A stretch of DNA of 5,675 nucleotides. Origin: Acidobacteriota bacterium. Its GTDB lineage: Bacteria; Acidobacteriota; UBA6911; RPQK01; DATIPO01. This document shows, piece by piece, positions 1-5,615 of the stretch. The number at the start of each line of letters is the position of its first letter. Position 1 is the first letter of the stretch. The stretch covers positions 1 through 5,675 of the forward strand of contig JANQFM010000516.1 of the NCBI GenBank assembly GCA_028277865.1. Reading direction: 5' to 3'. The position numbers were made by a program, and so were the translations under genes. The notes beneath the pieces are model-generated. The model was not told the DNA's origin and made no database searches. It worked only from the letters and a program-made list of their open reading frames with translations.

Positions 1-12
1 AAGGTATCAACT

Positions 13-1026
13 TTGAATACGAGGCTTCTTTTCTTTGCGTCTTTGCGTCTTGGCGCGAAATCCGCTCTTTTGGCACACCTGCTGACAGGATGCAAAGCGC
101 CGGTCCCCGTCGATTTGGACCGGGAAGAGGAGATCCTGGAGGTGGAGGAGTTTCGGGGGGATGCCGAATGCCGGGACTGTCATGTGGAGATCGGGCGGGA
201 GTGGGAAGGGTCAGGGCATGCGGGGGCGCAACGATTTGAACGGCTGAGCAGGGAGTTGGGCACCCAGGCGGTATCCCACTTGGAGCCCTACTACCGTCCA
301 GCGGCCCTCCTAGCGCGGGAGGATCCGTCAAGGCCGCCAGCGCTACGATCGGTCTTCCAACAGCTCGGAGTGGACTGCATCAGCTGTCACATGGACGCTC
401 AATTCCGCATGCACGGCGTGCAAGGCTACGACTCGCCCCACAAGACGGTGGCGGACGAGGCACTGGATTCGGTCGAAGCCTGCATTCCCTGCCACGGCCA
501 AGGCGACGAACTGGACCAAGTGACGGCCTGGAAGGAACACGGCTTCGATCAGGCCATGCTCTCCTGCCATAGCTGCCACATGCTGGACACCTACCGCCGG
601 CTGGTCCAGCACTGGAGCATGCCCCGCCTCCCCCAGCGCAGCAGCCACAGCCACAGCTTCCGTGGTCCGCTCGATCAAGCCTTCGTCGATTCGGCCATTA
701 CCTTGACGGTTCAAGAATCGGCTGGACAGATCCAGGTTGGCCTGACGGCTCAAGGGATCGGCCACCAGTTCCCCGGCCTGGCCTTCCGCCAAGTCGTCGT
801 CCGCACGGTGGGCCGGGACGCTTCGGAAGAGGTTCTTTGGCGGCACGAAGAGATCATCGAAGGGTCGCGCGGCAACCGCATCCAGCCCAACCAAACGCGT
901 ACCTTCAACTATCCATCCGCAGGGGCAGTCAAAGTGGAATCCGCCATCCTTTACAAGTGGACTTCCCAGACTCCCGAAAGCGAAGCCGTGGTCTTGCAGC
1001 GTGCCCGCCTGGGTGATTCCCTCTAA
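13..1026 (+). CDS. Probable tetraheme c-type cytochrome lipoprotein (cytochrome c554-like)
   Basis: This is probably a periplasmic or outer-membrane-anchored electron-transfer protein. Four CxxCH heme-attachment motifs are visible: CRDCH (53-57), CISCH (122-126), CIPCH (157-161) and CHSCH (185-189). Histidines that could be second axial ligands include H69 (in SGHA), H134, H143 and H176. The N-terminus ends in a lipobox (LTGC, Cys27), so the protein is predicted to be lipid-anchored. The last 120 or so residues have no heme motif and look beta-rich, with HSHSF (212-216) and GHQFPG (250-255), patterns I associate with multiheme cytochromes of the c554/c' type. The TTG start at 13 has AAGG eight bases upstream, but the frame is open to the left edge, so the true start may lie outside. 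Residues 7-16 are encoded by a dispersed repeat (34-60), and the signal peptide is weak, with Arg12 and Lys16 interrupting it. Donor, acceptor and pathway are unknown, and no partner gene is adjacent. Confidence 0.8.
   Translation: MNTRLLFFASLRLGAKSALLAHLLTGCKAPVPVDLDREEEILEVEEFRGDAECRDCHVEIGREWEGSGHAGAQRFERLSRELGTQAVSHLEPYYRPAALLAREDPSRPPALRSVFQQLGVDCISCHMDAQFRMHGVQGYDSPHKTVADEALDSVEACIPCHGQGDELDQVTAWKEHGFDQAMLSCHSCHMLDTYRRLVQHWSMPRLPQRSSHSHSFRGPLDQAFVDSAITLTVQESAGQIQVGLTAQGIGHQFPGLAFRQVVVRTVGRDASEEVLWRHEEIIEGSRGNRIQPNQTRTFNYPSAGAVKVESAILYKWTSQTPESEAVVLQRARLGDSL
32..60 (+). repeat. Dispersed repeat copy A, with 8-bp tandem units
   Basis: Three 8-bp units stand in tandem: TCTTTGCG (32-39), TCTTTGCG (40-47) and TCTTGGCG (48-55), followed by CGAAA. 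The last 16 bases (45-60, GCGTCTTGGCGCGAAA) recur exactly at 2640-2655, and the similarity extends leftward to a shared TTTGCG. Here the repeat lies inside the predicted signal-peptide coding of the cytochrome, whereas copy B is intergenic. The repeat itself is seen directly. Membership of a genome-wide family is an inference from recalled similar sequences. Confidence 0.75.
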
Positions 1027-1032
1027 GACGTA

Positions 1033-1104
1033 GCCACAGAGGCACAGAGTTCACAAAGAGAATTTCTATTCCCCCGGCCTCTGTGTACTCAGTGACTCTG
1101 TGGC
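1033..1104. repeat. Long imperfect inverted repeat between convergent genes
   Basis: The arms 1033-1059 and 1078-1104 pair at 22 of 27 positions around an 18-base loop. The outer nine base pairs (GCCACAGAG/CTCTGTGGC) are perfect. It lies just past the cytochrome stop codon (1026) and before the ATPase stop codon (1154 on the opposite strand), where a two-way terminator would be expected. There is no T-tract after either arm, so classical intrinsic termination is not shown. The CACAGAG-rich arms resemble a repeat type I recall from intergenic regions of several environmental bacteria, so it may be a mobile or dispersed palindrome serving as a terminator by position. Confidence 0.7.
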
Positions 1105-1151
1105 CGCCAGCGCCAGAGTTGCAGGAACCGGCCTCCTCCCTGCCATACCTC

Positions 1152-2381
1152 CTACAAGCAAGAAGCCGGAACCTGGACGATCTTGGGGGTCAGCCATGCT
1201 GCGGACTCGGCATTGTTGATCACGATTCCGTAAGGGCAGCCCTGCTCGGCAATGAAAGCATCCAATGCTGTCAGGGGTTTCTTCCCGGTTCGGAATCCGA
1301 CCTTGACCTCAATGGGCAAGATCCCGAATTCGCCTTCCAGGACCAGATCGATCTCGGCCTGATGGTGGGTGCGGTAAAAATGAGGCCGGACGGCGATCAT
1401 CCTGTTTTGGAATCCGATCAGCAACTGCTCGATGATGAATCCTTCCCAGATGGCGCCCAAGTGGGCATGCGAACGCAGCGCCTCCGGGCTGCGGATGCCC
1501 AGCATGTGGTTGAGCAGGCCCGGATCACGCAGATAGCCGCGCGGAGTCTTGGTGAGGCGCTTGGCGATGTTCTTTTGGTAACTGGGCAAAGAGCGCCACA
1601 AAAAAGTCCCCTCTGCAATCTGAAGATATTTGCGGACGGTCGGCTGGGCGACATCCAGAGAACTGGCCAAACGGGCGGCGTTGATCACCTGCCCCGAAGC
1701 GGTGGCCAACATGCGAATAAACGTCCGGTAGGCTTGCAGGTTCAGCCCCGGAAAGAGGCTCCGCACGTCTCGATCGATGTAGGTGCGGAAGTAGTTTTCC
1801 TGCCACAGGTTGACGAACCGCCCGTCCGCACGCTTGAGAAATGGCTCGGGATAGGTGCCGGACCAGCAGGACTCGAAGAGCTCCCGGTCGGAGATGCGGG
1901 GTTCCAGCTGCAAAAGGTCTTTTGGGTTGCCTGAAACAGCTATCCGGTAAAAATCCTGCGCCGCCTCTCCCCACATCTCGGACATCTCAAATCCTCCCAG
2001 ATCAAACACCGCCACACGCCCTGCCAAGGATTCAGTCACGGATCGGGTCAGATCGGGTGAACTCGAGCCGCTGAGAAGGAAGCGCCCCTTCAGGTCTCTT
2101 TGCTGATCAATGACCACCCGCAGGGCTGGGAACAACTCGGGAAGAGCCTGGGCTTCGTCAAGCAGGATGGGCTCCTTCCACTGGGAAAGGAAAAACTCGC
2201 AGTCATAGGAGACCCGGTCGTAATCGACCGGTCGCTCCAAATCGAAAAAGGGCGCCTCCGCATAGACCTGCCGCAGCAGCGTCGTTTTCCCGATCTGCCG
2301 GGCACCCAGCACGACAACGCAGGGAAATCTTGAAAGCAGATCCCGAATCGCCTTGATGCAAGCTCGTTTTACACCGGACAT
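1152..2381 (-). CDS. AAA-type ATPase with DUF4143 C-terminal domain
   Basis: The protein has about 409 residues. The N-terminal half is a P-loop ATPase of the AAA_14 type, with Walker A GARQIGKTT (about 26-34), Walker B PILLDEAQ (about 70-77), a sensor-like FLLSGSSS (about 100-107) and ESLAGR (about 116-121). The C-terminal half fits DUF4143: a conserved YFRTYIDRDV segment (about 196-205), a winged-helix-like LASSLDVAQPTVRKYL (about 237-252), and near 342-359 an AEIDLV ... IEVK pattern like the acidic-plus-ExK core of PD-(D/E)XK nuclease folds. The family is common, usually stands alone, and has no settled function; links to mobile or toxin-antitoxin-like roles have been suggested but nothing here tests them. 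I chose ATG 2381 because GGAG lies seven bases upstream, a promoter-like sequence lies just beyond, and the typical family N-terminus begins there. The longer reading frame back to 2591 would translate repeat-rich intergenic DNA. The gene appears intact. Confidence 0.9.
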   Translation of the reverse strand: MSGVKRACIKAIRDLLSRFPCVVVLGARQIGKTTLLRQVYAEAPFFDLERPVDYDRVSYDCEFFLSQWKEPILLDEAQALPELFPALRVVIDQQRDLKGRFLLSGSSSPDLTRSVTESLAGRVAVFDLGGFEMSEMWGEAAQDFYRIAVSGNPKDLLQLEPRISDRELFESCWSGTYPEPFLKRADGRFVNLWQENYFRTYIDRDVRSLFPGLNLQAYRTFIRMLATASGQVINAARLASSLDVAQPTVRKYLQIAEGTFLWRSLPSYQKNIAKRLTKTPRGYLRDPGLLNHMLGIRSPEALRSHAHLGAIWEGFIIEQLLIGFQNRMIAVRPHFYRTHHQAEIDLVLEGEFGILPIEVKVGFRTGKKPLTALDAFIAEQGCPYGIVINNAESAAWLTPKIVQVPASCL

Positions 2382-2388
2382 TTTCAAA

Positions 2389-2392
2389 CTCC
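2389..2392 (-). promoter_or_regulatory. Ribosome binding site of the AAA/DUF4143 gene
   Basis: On the minus strand GGAG stands seven bases before ATG 2381. It decides between this start and the upstream in-frame ATGs (for example at 2591), which would add a 70-residue, non-family-like N-terminus. Confidence 0.65.
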
Positions 2393-2412
2393 GTCTTTGA
2401 AATTTCACGGTA

Positions 2413-2440
2413 AGGATAGCATGGGGAGAGCCATTCGCAA
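2413..2440 (-). promoter_or_regulatory. Candidate promoter of the AAA/DUF4143 gene
   Basis: On the minus strand TTGCGA (2440-2435; four of six bases match TTGACA) is followed after 16 bases by TATCCT (2418-2413; four of six match TATAAT). The -10 box is preceded by TGC, which gives an extended -10 form. Transcription would begin near 2406, leaving a leader of about 25 bases that carries the GGAG site. The same nine bases, TGCTATCCT, also occur upstream of the response regulator at 4864-4872. The spacing is good, but the matches are partial and no start site has been measured. Confidence 0.45.
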
Positions 2441-2484
2441 AGACGGCGACATCTTCGGCGGGGCGCATCCGAGCAGGGCTGCGG

Positions 2485-2521
2485 ACCGGTCGGAGACCGG
2501 GCGCCGGTGACCGGAAACCGG
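2485..2521. repeat. Cluster of ACCGG words
   Basis: ACCGG occurs four times in 37 bases (2485-2489, 2496-2500, 2510-2514, 2517-2521), with a GCCGG at 2503-2507 between them. The words can also pair with nearby CCGGT on the same strand. Spacing is uneven (11, 14 and 7 bases), so it is not a regular tandem array. It sits upstream of the ATPase promoter. No function is assigned. Confidence 0.4.
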
Positions 2522-2568
2522 CAGAAAAGAGGAGCATGACGTTCCGGTTGATCAGGAAGGAAGCCCTT

Positions 2569-2607
2569 TTGCGGTGCCTTCCCGCAAGCAAGATGCCTGT
2601 CTTGCGG
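2569..2607. repeat. Three mutually complementary segments (alternative hairpins)
   Basis: TTGCGG (2569-2574), CCGCAAG (2582-2588) and CTTGCGG (2601-2607) can form either of two exclusive stems using the middle segment: a six-pair stem with the first or a seven-pair stem with the third. They lie in the gap after the LACTB-like gene, 60-98 bases past its stop codon on the minus strand. They could mark a transcript end or simply be part of the adjoining dispersed repeat. There is no clear U-tract on the minus strand after the hairpin. Confidence 0.45.
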
Positions 2608-2627
2608 TCCCTGGTTTCCCTCCCCCA

Positions 2628-2655
2628 TTTGCGATCTGGGCGTCTTGGCGCGAAA
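2628..2655 (+). repeat. Dispersed repeat copy B
   Basis: This is the second copy of the repeat at 34-60. The final 16 bases (2640-2655) are identical, and the left part shares TTTGCG with a changed and one-base-longer middle. It lies in intergenic DNA 11 bases past the stop codon of the LACTB-like gene, which is read on the other strand. Confidence 0.7.
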
Positions 2656-2666
2656 CCCGATCCGCA

Positions 2667-3773
2667 TCAAGGCAAGAAGATTCGGGTGATCGTGGCGCTG
2701 AGAGGGGCCAGGCCCGACCTGCCCGTGTTGGTGAGGATCACGATCACCAACTGCTGCTCCGGGAGGATCACCAGGCGTGAGCTGGCCCCGATGTGGCTTC
2801 CGGAGTGGCCCACCGTCCGGATTCCGTCCAGTGGCTGAATGCGCCAACCCAGCCCGTAGCCGGTCGATTTTCCCGAGGCTGTCTGCATAGGAGTGAAGAG
2901 CAGTTCCAGCGTGGACGGCTTCAAAACCTTTCCCTGGATGATGCCTTGGCCAAAGCGCACCAGGTCTTCGGCAGTGGAAAGAAAGCCGCCTGCCGCCCAC
3001 ACGTCGCTGTTGTCGACTGCGGGTGCATTGGCAAAAGTTCCATCCTCTTGCCGCTGGTAAAACTCGGTACGGTTTTCGATGATGCGGCCGTAGTGGTCGG
3101 CGATGGTGTGGCGCATGCCCAGCGGTTCGAAGACCTCGCTTTGCATGTAGGAGAGGAATTGCTGGCCAGAGGCACCCTCCACTACCACGCCGATGAGGTT
3201 GTAGCCGAAGCTGGAATAGGAATACTTCTCGCCGGGCTCAAAGAGAAGCTCCCGGTCCTGAAACTTGGCCAACGCCTCTGTGACGCTGCCGTAGTGAACC
3301 GTGTTGATGATGTCGTCCCGAGTGTAGTGAGGCAGTCCCGACAGGTGTCCGGCCAGCTGGCGGGTGGTGATGGGATACCCCTTATCCGGAAAGGTGGGGG
3401 CGTAGCGCTGCACGGGAGCGTCCAGATCCAGCTTCCCCTCCTGCCAGAGACGGGCTACGGCGACCGAGGTCAGGCTTTTGGAGATGCTTGCGATGCGAAA
3501 CTTGGTCCAGGGCCAAACCGGTGTCCGATGTTCCAGGCTGGCCAGCCCGAAGCCCTGCGACCAGATGATCCGGCCCTGATGCGAGACGGCCACGCTGAGC
3601 CCTGCGACGTGGCCTTTCCCGAAAAAACTCTCCACCTCACTCCTGGCCGCTTTGATCTTGTCGTCTTGCGCCTCGAAGCCGCTCATTCGGCAAGGCATCA
3701 GGAAAACGACCAGCAGTGCCGCAGTGAAGCGCCTGTCCATCAAAATGCCTTTTCTCAATGAAATTCCATTCAT
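2667..3773 (-). CDS. Exported serine hydrolase, beta-lactamase/LACTB-like
   Basis: This 368-residue protein belongs to the class C beta-lactamase/penicillin-binding-protein superfamily of serine hydrolases. The nucleophile motif is SISK (Ser96, Lys99), the second motif is YSS (Tyr186-Ser188, where class C enzymes have YxN), and the third is HSG (323-325). The stretches FRIASISKS, LDLDAPVQRYAPTFP, HLSGLPHY and GASSRLVILP strongly recall mitochondrial LACTB, a serine peptidase-like protein, so a peptidase or esterase is likelier than a resistance beta-lactamase. The substrate cannot be read from the sequence. The N-terminus has basic residues, then a hydrophobic run (FTAALLVVFLM) and a possible cleavage site after FEA (about residue 35), so export to the periplasm is predicted. 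Start 3773 was chosen because GGAGGG precedes it by six bases; ATG 3740 (AAAGG upstream) is an alternative, and ATG 3839 would overlap the DUF1835 gene. The gene follows DUF1835 by 34 bases with no terminator between them. Confidence 0.9.
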   Translation of the reverse strand: MNGISLRKGILMDRRFTAALLVVFLMPCRMSGFEAQDDKIKAARSEVESFFGKGHVAGLSVAVSHQGRIIWSQGFGLASLEHRTPVWPWTKFRIASISKSLTSVAVARLWQEGKLDLDAPVQRYAPTFPDKGYPITTRQLAGHLSGLPHYTRDDIINTVHYGSVTEALAKFQDRELLFEPGEKYSYSSFGYNLIGVVVEGASGQQFLSYMQSEVFEPLGMRHTIADHYGRIIENRTEFYQRQEDGTFANAPAVDNSDVWAAGGFLSTAEDLVRFGQGIIQGKVLKPSTLELLFTPMQTASGKSTGYGLGWRIQPLDGIRTVGHSGSHIGASSRLVILPEQQLVIVILTNTGRSGLAPLSATITRIFLP

Positions 3774-3779
3774 GCAATT

Positions 3780-3785
3780 CCCTCC
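3780..3785 (-). promoter_or_regulatory. Strong ribosome binding site of the LACTB-like gene
   Basis: On the minus strand GGAGGG lies six bases before ATG 3773. It is the best Shine-Dalgarno match in the window, and it favours this start over ATG 3740 and ATG 3839. It also implies efficient translation from a transcript that enters from the DUF1835 gene. Confidence 0.75.
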
Positions 3786-3807
3786 ATGCCAGTCTAGGCC
3801 GCTAGGG

Positions 3808-4803
3808 TTAGCCGTATTCCAGCAACTTCCGTTTCTCATTCCAGCGCCAGATGGGATCGCCCGTCTTGAGGCGGACCCCGCCCAGCCAGCGGTCGATGCC
3901 GTTCAACTCGACTGCATCGACCCGGCCATTGAGCAGATCCTCCCCATGGCGCGTCAGTTGCAGGGGCTGTTCCGGACAGTCCCGGCTCAGGGACGATCTC
4001 AGGAATTCACCCCGCAGGGGTGCCAGTGCGGGGTGCTTGGCGCCGGCCAGATCGTCCAAATAGGAGAAAAAGGTCGTGTCGCCCAAATAGGGGCTCTCCT
4101 CCATTGCACAGCAGGCTCGGAAGATGCGGATCGGGGTCGCTGCGCCTTGGAGCAAAGATTGAAGGATCTGCCTCTGGTTGCGGGAAAGCCCGTCGCGGGT
4201 TGCGGGGAATTCCTGCAGGTGGCGGACAAGGGCCGCCGCCAGGAAGGGAAGGCAAGGGGCTTCCTCTTGGGTGATCCGCACCAATCGGACTGGATCATCG
4301 CTGCGAAAAGCATTCCAAGCCCGGCTTCCCAGATCGAGCTGGCTGTCGCTGACGGGGCGCTGCCGGCCGAGCAGGGATGCATGCTCTTCGGGGCTGAGCT
4401 GCCCCAGCCCGTGAAAGGGCTGGTGGCCTGGAAAACGGTCGATGCAAATCAGGCTGAGCCGGGTGGCTGTCAGATCCTGCTCGCTGAACCAATCCAAGTG
4501 CCGGATGAGCAGCAGTTGGTCGTACAGGTCGTGCTCGAACCACAGGATGACCTCGTCAAAGTCGGAGAAGGATTCCAGGCACTCGTCCATTTGCCGCTGA
4601 CGATCGACAAAACCCTCGTATTCGGCCCATCCCCTCTGGGCGAAGTGACGGGCACGGATTTCGCGCCATTGTTCGCTCTCCAGGCCAGCCGGCACCGGAC
4701 CCTCGTGGTAAAGCTCCGAGTAGACCAGGATCTCTCCCTCCACTCCCGCCTTGCGCAATCGATCAGCCGAGGCGTCCCCGTTCATGACGTGCAGCAGTCT
4801 CAT
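3808..4803 (-). CDS. DUF1835 domain-containing protein
   Basis: The 331-residue protein matches the DUF1835 pattern. It opens with MRLLHVMNGDASADRL (the HxxNGD motif, His5 to Asp10), followed by ELYHEGP (30-36) and WFEHDLYDQ (88-96). The C-terminal part is helical and ends with LNGIDRWLGGVRL and a WRW motif (IWRWNEK), which I recall as typical of longer members of this family. There is no signal peptide or membrane segment, so it is probably cytoplasmic. The family has no established biochemical role that I can name. Start 4803 was chosen because the family N-terminus begins there; the frame could run up to 4878, but that would cross the divergent control region. The Shine-Dalgarno sequence is poor, and a -10-like box ends only 11 bases before the ATG. 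The gene is probably first of a two-gene unit with the LACTB-like hydrolase. Confidence 0.85.
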   Translation of the reverse strand: MRLLHVMNGDASADRLRKAGVEGEILVYSELYHEGPVPAGLESEQWREIRARHFAQRGWAEYEGFVDRQRQMDECLESFSDFDEVILWFEHDLYDQLLLIRHLDWFSEQDLTATRLSLICIDRFPGHQPFHGLGQLSPEEHASLLGRQRPVSDSQLDLGSRAWNAFRSDDPVRLVRITQEEAPCLPFLAAALVRHLQEFPATRDGLSRNQRQILQSLLQGAATPIRIFRACCAMEESPYLGDTTFFSYLDDLAGAKHPALAPLRGEFLRSSLSRDCPEQPLQLTRHGEDLLNGRVDAVELNGIDRWLGGVRLKTGDPIWRWNEKRKLLEYG

Positions 4804-4814
4804 GGCTGGCACCA

Positions 4815-4823
4815 ATTCTAGCA
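4815..4823 (-). promoter_or_regulatory. Candidate extended -10 box of the DUF1835 gene
   Basis: On the minus strand TGC (4823-4821) precedes TAGAAT (4820-4815), five of six bases matching TATAAT, with the TGn extension. No good -35 sequence is found 16-18 bases upstream. Eleven bases separate the box from ATG 4803, so transcription would start about four bases before the start codon, giving an almost leaderless message. This agrees with the lack of a Shine-Dalgarno sequence. Confidence 0.4.
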
Positions 4824-4847
4824 AGGCTGTCAGGCCGCCTACAGCCT
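4824..4847. promoter_or_regulatory. 7-bp dyad in the divergent control region, candidate operator
   Basis: AGGCTGT (4824-4830) and ACAGCCT (4841-4847) form a perfect inverted repeat with a ten-base centre. It abuts the -10-like box of the DUF1835 gene and would cover that promoter's -35 region, while sitting 16 bases upstream of the extended -10 box of the response regulator gene. The position suits a regulator acting on both genes. LytTR proteins usually bind direct rather than inverted repeats, so binding by the neighbouring regulator is not implied by the symmetry. Confidence 0.35.
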
Positions 4848-4863
4848 GCCGCCTTCCGGGAGC

Positions 4864-4872
4864 TGCTATCCT
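4864..4872 (+). promoter_or_regulatory. Candidate extended -10 box of the response regulator gene
   Basis: TGC followed by TATCCT (4867-4872) gives an extended -10 form, with four of six bases matching TATAAT. The identical nine bases occur in the candidate ATPase promoter. There is no convincing -35 hexamer, which could mean that an activator is needed. The predicted start near 4879 is about five bases before ATG 4884. Confidence 0.4.
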
Positions 4873-4883
4873 AGTCATTCATC

Positions 4884-5615
4884 ATGCGAGTGCTGATTGT
4901 CGACGACGAAGAGCCGGCCCGCGACCGGCTTCGTGAGATGCTGCGCCCCTTTGGGGACATGGAGGTGGTGGGGGAGGCTTCGGACGGGCAGGAAGCCATC
5001 GGCAAAATCGGCAAGCTGAAACCGGAGCTGGTCCTGATGGACATCCAGATGCCCGGCTGCAGCGGGCTTGAAGTTGCAGCCTCGCTGCCCGAGCCGCGAC
5101 CCCGCATCATCTTTTGCACGGCCTTCGATCAATACGCTGTCGACGCATTTGAGCTGCACGCCCTGGACTACCTGCTCAAACCCGTCGCACGGACCCGCCT
5201 CGAAGCCTCTCTGCAGCGAGCCCGCAATCAGCCCGCGCCTGATGAAACCGCCTTGACCAAGGCTTTGCGCCAGACCGCCCCCGCAGCGCGTTTTCTGGCT
5301 CGCAGCAGAGGGCGGGTTCGGGTCATCCCTCAAAAGGATGTCTTCTACTTTGCTTCAGAACAAGGACTGAGCAAGCTTTGCACCGCCCAACACGAGTATT
5401 GGATGGATCCTACCTTGACCGAGCTGGAAAAGCGTGCCGACCCTGCCCAGTTCTTCCGCATTTCCCGCGCAGCCCTGGTACGCCTGGATGCCGTTCGGGA
5501 AGTGATACCCTTGATCGGCGGACATGGCCAGCTGGAACTTCGCAACAGCATCCGCCTGGACGTAAGCCGACGCCGCATGAAAGAGCTGCTGGCGCGGCTG
5601 CAAGGAATGCCTTGA
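4884..5615 (+). CDS. LytTR-family DNA-binding response regulator
   Basis: The 243-residue protein has the two-domain layout and length usual for LytR/AlgR-type regulators. The receiver domain (about 2-115) carries the acidic pocket Asp7-Asp8, the phospho-acceptor Asp53 in LMDIQMPG, Thr79 and Lys99-Pro100 in LDYLLKP. The LytTR DNA-binding domain (about 137-240) shows VFYFASEQG, FFRISRAALV (190-199) and LDVSRRRMKEL. It is expected to be phosphorylated by a sensor histidine kinase and to bind direct-repeat DNA sites. No kinase gene is visible on either side here. An in-frame stop at 4872-4874 excludes a longer start. There is no Shine-Dalgarno sequence within the normal distance (GGGAG lies about 21 bases away), so initiation may be leaderless. 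The gene is divergent from the DUF1835-hydrolase pair, which makes that pair a candidate target. Confidence 0.92.
   Translation: MRVLIVDDEEPARDRLREMLRPFGDMEVVGEASDGQEAIGKIGKLKPELVLMDIQMPGCSGLEVAASLPEPRPRIIFCTAFDQYAVDAFELHALDYLLKPVARTRLEASLQRARNQPAPDETALTKALRQTAPAARFLARSRGRVRVIPQKDVFYFASEQGLSKLCTAQHEYWMDPTLTELEKRADPAQFFRISRAALVRLDAVREVIPLIGGHGQLELRNSIRLDVSRRRMKELLARLQGMP

Noticed and set aside
32..55. CRISPR-like or regular repeat array
   Set aside because: There are only three 8-bp units with no spacers; it is a simple tandem repeat.
343..894. 183-residue minus-strand reading frame opposite the cytochrome gene
   Set aside because: It is antisense to a gene with four clear heme motifs and has no recognisable domain or supporting start signals.
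1083..1934. 283-residue plus-strand reading frame
   Set aside because: It begins inside the inverted repeat and runs antisense to the ATPase/DUF4143 gene; the composition is that of a GC-rich shadow frame.
2382..2591. 70-residue N-terminal extension of the ATPase
   Set aside because: It would translate the ACCGG cluster and the candidate promoter. The start at 2381 has a good ribosome binding site and the family-like N-terminus.
2536..2838. 100-residue plus-strand frame over the repeat-rich gap
   Set aside because: It reads through the dispersed repeat and antisense to the hydrolase gene; the protein shows no domain.
2203..3000. 265-residue minus-strand frame spanning the gap between hydrolase and ATPase
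   Set aside because: It overlaps the coding ends of both genes in another frame and has no recognisable motifs.
2667..3773. Antibiotic-resistance beta-lactamase
   Set aside because: The SxxK fold is shared, but the motifs resemble LACTB-like peptidases/esterases and the YxN motif is altered; nothing shows activity on antibiotics.
3652..4821. 389-residue plus-strand reading frame
   Set aside because: It is the antisense shadow of the DUF1835 gene and the start of the hydrolase gene, both of which have clear family motifs.
4875..5333. 152-residue minus-strand frame opposite the response regulator
   Set aside because: It is antisense to a canonical receiver domain with all key residues present.
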